In this document: one piece after another, positions 10,052 to 20,589 of the stretch
Numbering within the stretch: position 1 is the first letter of the stretch
Layout: each line of letters begins with the position of its first letter
Assembly: GCF_964204645.1 (NCBI RefSeq)
Contig: NC_134026.1
Location: 19,672,650-19,736,649, forward strand
Source of the DNA: Tubulanus polymorphus
Taxonomy: Eukaryota > Nemertea > Palaeonemertea > Tubulaniformes > Tubulanidae
DNA length: 64,000 bases
Direction of reading: 5' to 3'
Position numbers and translations under genes: made by a program
The notes under the pieces: generated by a model
What the model was told of the DNA's origin: nothing
Seen by the model: only the letters and a program-made list of their open reading frames with translations
Database searches by the model: none

Positions 10052-12503
10052 CTATTGTCCCTGAAACATAAAGATTGTGTTTCCATGCATGGTTGCCGAG
10101 TCTATTTCACCTTGCGGTGCGTTCGGAAAATAATCGGCTAACTTGTACTTCTTGTTTTTATCCTGATCTTCAGAGAACTCCCAGAAATATCCGTCCTAAA
10201 ATAATCGAATGATACTCTTCATGCATCCACAGCGGGGATCGAAATGTACGGTCTGATCTAAGATTTCCACAAGGTATGAGGTATTAGAAAAGTGCTCAAA
10301 TTACTAAAGTTGAAAACACTAAAGGCACTGATTCATCGGAGTATACCTGTATGTTAAATTAGATACCTTCGATGATCACGTTTATAACATTACAAAACCT
10401 ATGGCCAGCTATGAAATCTTGTTCAAATAACATCTAATATTATATATAGAATTATATATTCAAATATTGCGCGAAGTTAAGAAGGGATCAGAGCTACCGA
10501 GATGAACACTCATCATTCCAGCGATTACCGGAAACGGATGTTTCGCGAGACTGTTGCTCAGTTCATCAGATATAATGTGCGTTAATAAGGCTTTGTCCTC
10601 GTTTCAAGACTCACCTCAAGAATGACAGTCCAGCCGACGAAATCCAGAAAAGCGGCTTCTGGATTATGCGGGAAGTCCTGCCTATGGCTGTAGTCTTTCG
10701 GGTAGCCATTGTCCAGATGGAAACGATGTTCATTGCTGTTGTATCTATAACGCCACAGTTTTCTACCTGTAGTTCAAAGAAAGCGATATTTGTTCAGTCC
10801 ATAACCATTTTCCATTGGAACAAAAGTATCAAATCGCTATTCAATTACGATTAGATAATTGGCTTCACGCACACATTCGAATGCGAAATGTGATATTGCC
10901 AAACGACAGGGATCTCACCTCCGAAAACTAGAGCGCTTTCCGTGCGTTTGTCGTACACCGCAGCTTGTATCGGTTGACCCGGTTCCGGAATCATCACATC
11001 TCTGACGTCAGTTTTCCGTTCGACACCGCTTCTATCGGATAATTCGTATACCGTGTTTTCGTGGAACGCATAGGTCAATCCATCAGGGGCTGTAATATGA
11101 CAAACGTCTTTCTATTTAAAAAAGCGTAAGTTCGTCGTCCATCTCGTCCATTTCATGCGCTGGAGAGTTGCCAGAGAGTGTTGCCAGAGGCGCGTCGCGA
11201 AGACGTATGCACTGGGAACGTGGTATTATAACTCGCAACTAAATGATACATAAGTACATATAATTTTCTTAGAGTTTAGAGCTCTCTACACGTAGAAAGT
11301 AGTACATGCCAAAACGCGTATGGAGAGGAATAGTTGAAACCTTGAAAAACAAGATGTGAAGCTAGATTTCAACAACTACCGAAGGAAAATTCAACATACA
11401 ACTTTCAATGAAACGATATTGGGCATTAATCATCAATGAAGATACTGACTAGATATAACGGCATCGAATGAGCCCTGACATGGTCCTGAGCCTGGTCTCA
11501 TAGTTTTAGGTTCGTTTGGCTTGGCGGTCGTCCGTGGAACTGGACCACCCTTCTTACCTAGAATGAATATATATATGTTTTGAAATCATAGAATATTTTG
11601 GTCAATGTTATCTGACTCATCCATCTGACTCATCTTCTTTGTAATTAGGCATACACGCTCTTGTGATCTTATCGTCTAAAATTCTTTAAATAAGGAAGTT
11701 TTTGAATTGAGAGTTCTCAAATATAGTGATGAGGACTATTTCCGACCTGAATTGCTTTTGCGTTAAGTTGGACTCACCATACAGCGATTGAATAGCGCGG
11801 ACATCGTCGTCGGGAAGTCGAAATTCTTCAAAGCTCGTATAGCCTTGATACCACGGCGCCATAAGGGCCTCGGGGACTTCTGAGTGGGATAGTCCCAGAC
11901 CGTGTCCGAGTTCGTGCGCGGCGACGATACGAAGGTTCGTTCATACAGATAATTACCGAAGTTTTCGCTATATTTTTTAGATATGTATTTCATCGATCAT
12001 TGTAGACTTCTGTAATGATTTTTTTTCATTTTTGAAAAACGGTAATTTAAGCGATTTTGCTGCAATAGTTTTACTGGTCTTTTTTCCTTCAGTATATATA
12101 ATGCCCTACATAGTCACCTTTGCTCATTTTCGGGCATGTCCGGCGAGAAGTTAAGAATCTTCCATGTAAACGTATCTTTCGGCCATTTGTCTAGAAATTA
12201 GTGTCAAGATACGTATTAATTCGACGATAGAGATAAAAGGGAAATCATTTAGCTATTAAGGATTATCAATTTCATAGTTGCGGAACTTGATCGAACATAG
12301 TCGATACATTGTCGATTAAAGAAAAGTATGATTAAGCACGAAAAGCCTCATTCTTCAAACAGAAAATGTACTTGCAATAATTGTAAAATCTTTTCAAAGG
12401 TATCCCGACGGATGGAGTTTACGTACTAAATGTTTCGTACATATCTGGAACAGCGAGATTAGGGGTTGACGTTTTCCTATCAGGCATGCCACAACGAGGA
12501 GCA
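10052..12503 (-). pseudogene. Truncated matrix metalloproteinase, copy A
   Basis: It corresponds exon by exon to the MMP in unit B. The equivalents are hemopexin exons 10053-10195, 10615-10766 and 10919-11089, hinge exon 11450-11557, part of the catalytic exon 11778-11941, exon 12118-12190, and the 3' part of the prodomain exon 12427-12503. Two lesions kill it. The duplication breakpoint removes everything upstream of the cysteine-switch region. A deletion of about 357 bp (unit B 17209-17565 lost, junction at 11941) removes the exon encoding [11 protein letters not shown] and the first third of the [11 protein letters not shown] exon. The zinc-binding motif itself survives in the remnant. Confidence 0.85.
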
Positions 12504-13064
12504 TAATACATAAATAGAGCCCAAGAGGGTTGTTCCGTGTGTCCGCAGCGGCACGTAGTGATACTAGCCTGTCCTATTCATATTGAATGGACATGCAACC
12601 AGTCTAAGTATAGCAGGGATAAGTACCGTGACGAATATCGACACCATCAGGTTCGAATCTCTACTGGGAGGATGGCTCGAACGCGATTGAAACAGACTAG
12701 TGTATAGGCTTTTTTGGTGTGACGCTGTGCGTCGAAACTTATACGCTTGCCTGCAGGCATGTCACTGAAATATTTTCGTCAACGACTAAGTACAGCCTAC
12801 GTCTCTACATCTCTCGTAGGTATAGCTCGTTACATTCATTCCTGAGAGACAAGTGCGTTCGAATATTGTTGGATCCTTACAGAGTAGGGGGCAATACCTC
12901 AAATGCCGTTTCCTGCCGTAATTCAATGGTCGTAGGAAATCAAGGTCCGAACGACGTAAAGCAAGCTATATAACACAGGATTGTTTGGAAATGTACGTGT
13001 CGCACGGGAAGATTGATTAGTTTTGCCGCCCAGTGCGGTGCACGTTGAAACCTTAACTTAGAAA

Positions 13065-14177
13065 ATGACTCTGCTGAATGACACTGAAGTGTTTTCGACA
13101 ACTCGCCGTTCCGAACCTGTGTGCAAGCACCCGCCATATAGGTGGGATTACGCGTTTAGCGTCTATTTGTACTTGGGTGCTTATTTTCCCACTGCTATCA
13201 TCGGAATATTACTCAACATCGTCACAATCATAGTGTTCAACAAAATGGGAGTCGCTAGCTATCGTTCCATTATTATCCTGGCTTGGTTCGACCTTTTGTA
13301 TGTGATCACGGTGTTCATCATGTACCCGTTCCGTATCATGATCCTGATAACGATATTTGGCTATAGTCCGATATTTGGCTACGATGATTGGTATTTCGGC
13401 CACGAGCTGATTATTTGGACGTTGCCGTTATTCTTCGCTTTTCAGATGTCCCGTAACTGGGCGGTAGTGATCGTCAACTTGGAGAGGTTGTTTGTCGTGA
13501 TGAGTCCGCTTTATTATAAGCGTTTCTGGGGCAAGAAACAGCTCATAGGTGTCACTGTGTTCATATTCATATTTTCTGTTTTTTGCAACTGGCCATTTTT
13601 CTTTCCGCTTACTTTACCGGGGCCAGCAACGTGGCCTTGTTTGTATCACGGTCCAGGGCCACGCGTATTCACGATGGGCGCATTCGGCGCCAAAACGATC
13701 CGCACCATATTCGATTATAGTGCAGGATGGGCGGGACGGTTTACTGGTTTCACGTATTTGTATATGATGGTCATAGTACCGCTGTTTTCGTTAATCATTG
13801 TGAACATCGTTTTACTGTCGTTCATTTTACGCCATCGATTGGCGAAACGGCGTCAAATGTTGTCAGCGGACGGCGTTTCGAAAGACAGCCGGTCTCAATC
13901 GACACACGAGGCGAAAATTTTGAAAATGGTATTATCCATCGTTCTCGTATTCTTTGTTTGTGAGATCCCGGCCGGGTTAGACAGACTTTTTTACTTCGTC
14001 TGGAGAAGTTTTGGTATAACGGTCAACATCAGCGGTGACCATTCGATGGTTATGAGAAAAGTTGGTATTTTGCTCAGCTGTGTTGACTCATCGCTCAACT
14101 TCATCATTTATTGCGCTACGAATGATATCTTTAGAAAGGCGGGCAGTAAATTATTTCGCTTGCATTATTTCGGTTAG
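13065..14177 (+). CDS. Rhodopsin-type GPCR, copy B (370 aa, intronless)
   Basis: This is the tandem paralogue of the receptor at 7792, with the same length, helices and start context. E140-R141-L142 and NFIIY are unchanged. The 16 substitutions cluster in TM1 (A43T, T45I), TM2 (F79Y, L89F, A96T, I98F), before and in TM3 (A119T, M120L, F122L, I137V), extracellular loop 2 (M189T, S196G, N219S, T225R) and TM5 (T235M). Many of these positions could face a ligand, so the two receptors may differ in recognition while keeping an identical TM6-TM7 and tail. The poly(A) signal AATAAA is at 14706. Function is inferred from family only. Confidence 0.88.
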   Translation: MTLLNDTEVFSTTRRSEPVCKHPPYRWDYAFSVYLYLGAYFPTAIIGILLNIVTIIVFNKMGVASYRSIIILAWFDLLYVITVFIMYPFRIMILITIFGYSPIFGYDDWYFGHELIIWTLPLFFAFQMSRNWAVVIVNLERLFVVMSPLYYKRFWGKKQLIGVTVFIFIFSVFCNWPFFFPLTLPGPATWPCLYHGPGPRVFTMGAFGAKTIRTIFDYSAGWAGRFTGFTYLYMMVIVPLFSLIIVNIVLLSFILRHRLAKRRQMLSADGVSKDSRSQSTHEAKILKMVLSIVLVFFVCEIPAGLDRLFYFVWRSFGITVNISGDHSMVMRKVGILLSCVDSSLNFIIYCATNDIFRKAGSKLFRLHYFG

Positions 14178-14705
14178 CTTGAAACGCGATCACCAATCGC
14201 CCAACCGTCACATTTTCAATATCCTTTGTCGTAGCATTGGTATTATATTTACGAGATATGTTTTCGAGAAAATGTGTTATATCTATTCATATACGAAAAA
14301 GTCATTTCGAGCTATGTAGTAAAGAGAATGTGTTTTGGAAATCCTTGACATTAAGATGGGAATGAAATTTAGATCCAAAAAAAAACTTTTATCCTATCGA
14401 TGGATGTTAAGAATTTGCTCGGAAATTTATATCTGTTTTTTTTCGAATTAACTGCAGTTTGATATCATTTAAAATCATTCCATTATTGTTGGTGACACAA
14501 ACAAACTGACGCTTACCTAGTCTCTCCCCCCCCCCAACTATTCTCGATTGTGTTCTTTTCTTCGGTTGGACTAGGGTCCAATTTGTACAATCTTAAAAGC
14601 AATCTGCGAATGCCAGCAGCCTTTAAAATCGAAAATCTGCCCGCATGAAATAATACCGATATACAAGTATATAAGTCTGTGTACGTTGGATATTAAGTTT
14701 TATTC

Positions 14706-14711
14706 AATAAA
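14706..14711 (+). promoter_or_regulatory. Poly(A) signal for GPCR copy B
   Basis: AATAAA in the same context as the copy A signal at 9438. Confidence 0.5.
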
Positions 14712-15319
14712 ACGATTCTTTAAACGGGCCACGCTTCGAACATTATTCCCTCTGGGTTCGAAAATATTTCAAATTAGTTTCGTAAATCTTATTGCATGTG
14801 TTTCATCATTCGGAGTTAAGTATTTTACTCAATAAATTGTGTTTAGACCCAATGAAACTAGCAAAACAACATCGAAAGTATTTAACACGCTAAGGATATA
14901 CAGTATTTACGAATTTAAAACTTTTACATAAGTATAAACTGAAACTAACATCCCATCCATCTTTTGTCCTTCGAAATCGGACCAACCATTGGATCGTTAC
15001 CAGTTCGGGTATAATAACTACAACATTAAGATATAAGCATATCACGTTTAGTTTACTTAATTTGAAATTTAAAAAGGATGACTACTATTGTTGATAAACG
15101 CACTTTAACCGCAATTTCAGAACTGGAGCCAAAGTCAAATAATGAATTTGATCCTGCCCACAGTGACCATGCCAAGTCAAATTAAACCTATACTCCTGTG
15201 AAACTGAAGTCAATGTGACTGCAAAACTGGGACCGAAGTAAAACGAAAACTACAACAGCAGCGGAAATTGAGTCAAAACTTTATGAGCTTTCAAACGAGA
15301 AATGTCGAGAATCTACTTA

Positions 15320-18300
15320 CTATTGTCCCTGAAACATAAAGATTGTGTTTCCATGCATGGTTGCCGAGTCTATTTCACCTTGCGGTGCGTTCGGAAAATA
15401 ATCGGCTAACTTGTACTTCTTGTTTTTATCCTGATCTTCAGAGAACTCCCAGAAATATCCGTCCTAAAATAATCGAATGATACTCTTTATGCATCCACAG
15501 CGGGGATCGAAATGTACGGTCAGATCTAAGATTTCCACAAGGTATGAGGTATTAGAAAAGTGCTAAAATTACTAAAGTTACACCGGGGTACACCTATATG
15601 TTAAATTAGATACCTTCGATGATCGCGTTTATAACATTACAAAACCTATGGCCAGCTATGAAATCTTGTTCAAATAACATCTAATATCACATATAGAATT
15701 TGACGTTTTCAAATATTGTGCGAAGTTAAGAAGGGATCAGAGCTACCGAGATGAACACTCATTATTCCAGCGATTACCGGAAACGGATGTTTTGCGAGAC
15801 TGTTGCTCAATTCATCGGATATAATGTGCGCTAATAAGACTTTGTCCTCGTTTCAAGACTCACCTCAAGAATGACAGTCCAGCCGACGAAATCCAGAAAA
15901 GCGGCTTCTGGATTATGCGGGAAGTCCTGCCTATGGCTGTAGTCTTTCGGGTAGCCATTGTCCAGATGGAAACGATGTTCATTGCTGTTGTATCTATAAC
16001 GCCACAGTTTTCTACCTGTAGTTCAAAGAAAGCGATATTTGTTCAGTCCATAACCATTTTCCATTGGAACAAAAGTATCAAATCGCTATTCAATTACGAT
16101 TAGATAATTGGCTTCACGCACACATTCGAATGCGAAATGTGATATTGCCAAACGACAGGGATCTCACCTCCGAAAACTAGAGCGCTTTCCGTGCGTTTGT
16201 CGTACACCGCAGCTTGTATCGGTTGACCCGGTTCCGGAATCATCACATCTCTGACGTCAGTTTTCCGTTCGACACCGCTTCTATCGGATAATTCGTATAC
16301 CGTGTTTTCGTGGAACGCATAGGTCAATCCATCAGGGGCTGTAATATGACAAACGTCTTTCTATTTAAAAAATCGTAAGTTCGTCGTCCATCTCGTCCAT
16401 TTCATGCGCTGGAGAGTTGCCAGAGAGTGTTGCCAGAAGCGCGTCGCGAAGACGTATGCACTGAGAACGTGGTATTATAACTCGCAACTAAATGATGCAT
16501 AAGTACATATAATTTTCTTAGAGTTTAGAGCTCTCTACACGTAGAAAGTAGTACATGTCAAAACGCGTATGGAGAGGAATAGTTGAAACCTTGAAAAACA
16601 AGATGTGAAGCTAGATTTCAACAACTACCGAAGGAAAATTCAGCATACAACTTTCAATGAAACGATATTGGGCATTAATCATCAATGAAGATACTGACTA
16701 GATATAACGGCATCGAATGAGCCCTGACATGGTCCTGAGCCTGGTCTCATAGTTTTAGGTTCGTTTGGCTTGGCGGTCGTCCGTGGAACTGGACCACCCT
16801 TCTTACCTAGAATGAATATATATATATATATATATATATATGTTTTGAAAGTATAGAATATTTTGGTCAATGTTATCTGACTCATCCTCTAGTCCTTCTT
16901 TGTAATTAGGCATACACGCTCTTGTGATCTTATCGTCTAAAATTTTTTAAATAGAGAAGTTAAAGAATTTGAATTGAGAGTTCTCAAATATAGTGATGAG
17001 GACTATTTCCGACCTGAATTGCTTTTGCGTTAAGTTGGACTCACCATACAGCGATTGAATAGCGCGGACATCGTCGTCGGGAAGTCGAAATTCTTCAAAG
17101 CTCGTATAGCCTTGATACCACGGCGCCATAAGGGCCTCGGGGACTTCTGAGTGGGATAGTCCCAGACCGTGTCCGAGTTCGTGCGCGGCGACGATACGAA
17201 GGTTCGTTCCGTCGTCCGATCCTTCCGTCCACGTCTCATCCTCGTCGAAATGCGCGCGTCCATCTTCCGGGTAGAAACAGTGGGCCAAAGTACCACCTGG
17301 AATTTTACGGCACTGGCGGCATAGAGAAAATGTGTACGATAATATCATCGATTTAATGATGTCGTTAAGTACCTGGTCCGTCGAATGGATAACCGCAGCC
17401 GTGTTCGAATGGGCCGAATCCAAGTTCAAAATCCGCTTTAGCGTTCCTTGACACTTCACTGAATTCTATATTTGTCACTTCGTGCCAATAATTAAAAGCC
17501 CGTTCGAAAGCAATTCTATGATTGATCAAAGATAAATGCATATGGTGTACATGGCGATTTTTTAGCATACAGATAATTACCGAAGTTTTCGCTATATTTT
17601 TAGATATGTATTTCATCGATCATTGTAGACTTCTGTAATGATTTTTTTTCATTTTTGAAAAACGGTAATTTAAGCGATTTTGCTGCAATAGTTTTACTGG
17701 TCTTTTTTCCTTCAGTTTATATAATGCCCTACATAGTCACCTTTGCTCATTTTCCGGCATGTCCGGCGAGAAGTTAAGAATCTTCCATGTAAACGTATCT
17801 TTCGGCCATTTGTCTAGAAATTAGTGTCAAGATACGTATTAATTCGACGATAGAGATAAAAGGGAAATCATTTAGCTATTAAGGATTATCAATTTCATAG
17901 TTGCGGAACTTGATCGAACATAGTCGATACATTGTCGATTAAAGAAAAGTATGATTAAGCACGAAAAGCCTCATTCTTCAAACAGAAAATGTACTTGCAA
18001 TAATTGTAAAATCTTTTCAAAGGTATCCCGACGGATGGAGTTTACGTACTAAATGTTTCGTACATATCTGGAACAGCGAGATTAGGGGTTGACGTTTTCC
18101 TATCAGGCATGCCACAACGAGGAGCAGCCATTTTGGTTATTGTTTCCGTGTCAAGGACGCCGGTCTCCGGAAGCATGGCCATATGCTGAAATTCTCTGAA
18201 AAGTTTTCGCTGTTTAGAAAACACTCTCGTGGAAAATGTGCGTTCGATGCTTTTATCTATTAGCGATTATCTTTATCAGGTCATGTGGTTAGAATTTGCT

Positions 18301-19518
18301 TTATTTAACGAAGTAGCAACTGCAATAGACAACCTTATAGACAATCCCGAAATAGATTTGACCATTCCTTTCATTACAGATTATCAAGATGATATTTCGA
18401 CGGAACGATTACGTTTGACCTTTGACAGCCAGTCGATGAAATTCATAAAGAACAACATGCTTCCGTTCGGAAGTAGTTCCCGTTGCGGAAATCTCCAACC
18501 CCCTTCGAAAGTAGATGCTTACTTGATTGCCTTCCTTCTAGCGACATAGCTGTGTTGGCCCTTGGCTCCTGGCGGTAGCGTTTCCAAATAGCCGTAACGT
18601 TCCAGATAGCCCTATGTTAAAATATAGTGAAATCCCACTGGTGGGGTCGGTTCATTTGAAGAAGCCGTTTCTATTGAGCCCGATGTGAGCCTTGGTGCAT
18701 TCATTCTTTCATATCTATAGAACATTACTATCACTTTACTAGAGAAACGGAAATCGACGTAAGTATCTTGGATATAACTTATATCATCCATAAAAATCGA
18801 TTTGGAAAAATTTTGTTTCGTTAATACGCAGCAAAATCTCAAAATTCTACAAATTGTTGGAAAACGTTAACACGTTGCGAGGTCACGTGCCGATAATATC
18901 AAATGTAAAACAAAGGGTTAATGGTTGGTTATGGCGATATTTCATGTTTCATTAACATTTAGAAGTAACTGACATGATGGCACCAATGTCGAAGGCCTTT
19001 TTGGTTACTCTGAGTACGAACTTTTTTCCAAGAAAAAAAGTAGGTGGCTAAAGGGAAAAAAAGTAAAAAAAAGAGGTTTTTTATAATAGGCTTTTTGAAA
19101 TTGAAGGAACAGAAAAAAAATTAAAATTGTGATGAAACAAAATAATGATGGAAGGAATGAAAAACAGAACTAACTCTTTTCGCAAATCACGAAAATTAAA
19201 AAATCACAAATTGAAAATTCCGATGAGCATAACTTAGAGATTGAAAGTACTGATGTAAACACGAAGGAGGATTTTTTATTTAATCATTTTTGCAGAATTC
19301 CCCGGATCCGTACTCCAGATAATTAAAAAAGACTGGCCTATATGCCCGCATTCCTTATTCAAATTTTTATGCATCATCGGGAGCTAAAAGATCTTACGTA
19401 TATATCCATTCTCAATATTGTTACTCACGTCCGGATCGACTGTTTTATTCAGATTTCGGCAATCGACAGTGACACCTAAAAAGGCCGCTGCGGCTACAAC
19501 GAATACGACTGCATTCAT
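15320..19518 (-). CDS. Matrix metalloproteinase with hemopexin domain, copy B
   Basis: This is a secreted zinc endopeptidase of the matrixin family. Exons by GT-AG and phase: signal peptide 19518-19429 ([20 protein letters not shown]); prodomain 18195-18050 with cysteine switch PRCGMPD; 17813-17741 ([19 protein letters not shown]); 17515-17373 (ends GYPFDGPG); 17296-17045 with [11 protein letters not shown] and the downstream Met (EALMAPW); hinge 16806-16699; hemopexin 16338-16168, 16015-15864 and 15463-15320. The last exon ends FMFQGQ-TAG; the same bases also form a GTAAGT donor, so a further exon is possible. A prodomain exon of length 3n+2 is required between 19429 and 18195 but was not found. 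A dispersed repeat occupies 18490-18965 there. [11 protein letters not shown] has Cys where most MMPs have Asp. It may be functional or missing one exon. Confidence 0.82.
16816..16841. repeat. (TA)n microsatellite in MMP intron
   Basis: An uninterrupted TA run lies just upstream (in gene sense) of the hinge exon acceptor. It is much shorter in unit A (about 11567). Confidence 0.9.
18490..18965. repeat. Dispersed repeat, copy 2 (inverted relative to 4737-5200)
   Basis: Reverse complement of 4737-5200 with substitutions. It lies in the MMP intron where a prodomain exon is expected. An open + frame at 18229-18549 runs into it (ends YLIAFLLAT) but matches no family I recognise. Confidence 0.6.
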
Positions 19519-20589
19519 CTTCGACGTTCAAAAATGCTCTACTCAACTTACGGCTATGGTTTCTAATTTATTCGATTGTTTGGACTGTTTGCGCAGACTG
19601 CGTTTACCCGTTACGTGTTTTCAAACGTTGTTAACATGACAGATTCGAATATATTCGACAGCTACAAGTGCATTTTTACAATTAATTTCTATCATAGCGG
19701 ATATGTTCGATCGACATGACATATATAAAAAATGACTGATGTGTCATTTTGAATAAAATGCGTAGGGTGTTGCCCTAATTTACTCCCACCATTTCTAACA
19801 TTTAATCTCCCCCTTTTATATTTGCCTTTGCAATTTCGTACTTCCATATGTTTCTCGCGAATCATTTTCTTCTGTTTTCGACGTTGTTTGATTACTTCAT
19901 ATTCATGTGTCCAAGTAATGAAAAAAAAGTTAATATGTAATTGGCATTTGATTTGAAATATAGGGAGCGTTCAAATAGTACGTACGGCAAATTTTGCTGT
20001 TTTTTTTTTTAAATCCGCCTACCCCCTTATACGATCTCGGTACTCATTTTTGACCCCCAACCGATTTTGTAAGAACCCCTCAACCACGAATTGCATAATG
20101 TTATTGTTGGCCTACCTTCAATTTGAAAAACGCTCAGAAAGTCACTAGAATTCAATAGCGACGATGTGTCTATTAAATAAAATCGCGTAAATCGATGATA
20201 TTAGGATACTGTAATCTAATATTTCGTATCAATGTTTGACGTAATTTTGGATCTCTCGTCGCGTCAGTATACGTAATATTTACTTAAGAGACGCCCTATC
20301 AGAAAAGTACGCATATTTTTCTTTGAAAACGTAGCTTTCGTCGGGAACGTATAAACTACTTTAATTTGGGAAGATAAAGACCAACAAGGCATATATAAGA
20401 CTAAAAATTGGTTTTCGAAATGGCATATATTCATGTGTAGATATGGATATGTCATGTGTAGATATGGATATGTAGTGTGATAGTTGAATCAATTTAAGAT
20501 CCATCGCTAATGGTGCCAATGAATATAATTTGATATAAATGTCATATGGTTCCACTGTTCTCACATTTATTCCCACTACGGCATCATTT
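19519..20589. other. Intergenic region between MMP and the ApeC gene
   Basis: AT-rich. It should contain the MMP promoter (upstream on the minus strand from 19518) and the 3' UTR of the ApeC-like gene. The short repeat AGATATGGATATGT occurs twice at 20440-20475. No gene was seen. Confidence 0.5.

Larger units (their letters stand above)
7167..12506. repeat. Tandem segmental duplication, unit A (GPCR + truncated MMP)
   Basis: Homology with unit B begins at TACATAAATAGAGCC (7167 versus 12507) and ends at CACAACGAGGAGCA (12503 versus 18126). The unit carries one GPCR on + and a convergent MMP on -. The right breakpoint lies inside the MMP prodomain exon, so unit A's MMP has no 5' end. Confidence 0.9.
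12507..18126. repeat. Tandem segmental duplication, unit B (GPCR + MMP)
   Basis: This is the second copy of the unit starting at 7167. It keeps the MMP segment that unit A lost. About 1.67 kb (13816-15485) is identical to unit A apart from homopolymer lengths. Flanking parts of the unit show many substitutions and small indels. Confidence 0.9.

Noticed and set aside
18229-18549. 106-residue + strand open frame next to the MMP prodomain exon
   Set aside because: It runs into a dispersed repeat, starts in an MMP exon on the opposite strand and matches no family I recognise. Not called as a gene.
19300-19345. Candidate MMP middle exon (minus strand [10 protein letters not shown])
   Set aside because: Splicing at the only nearby GT gives too short a prodomain, and no convincing acceptor precedes it.
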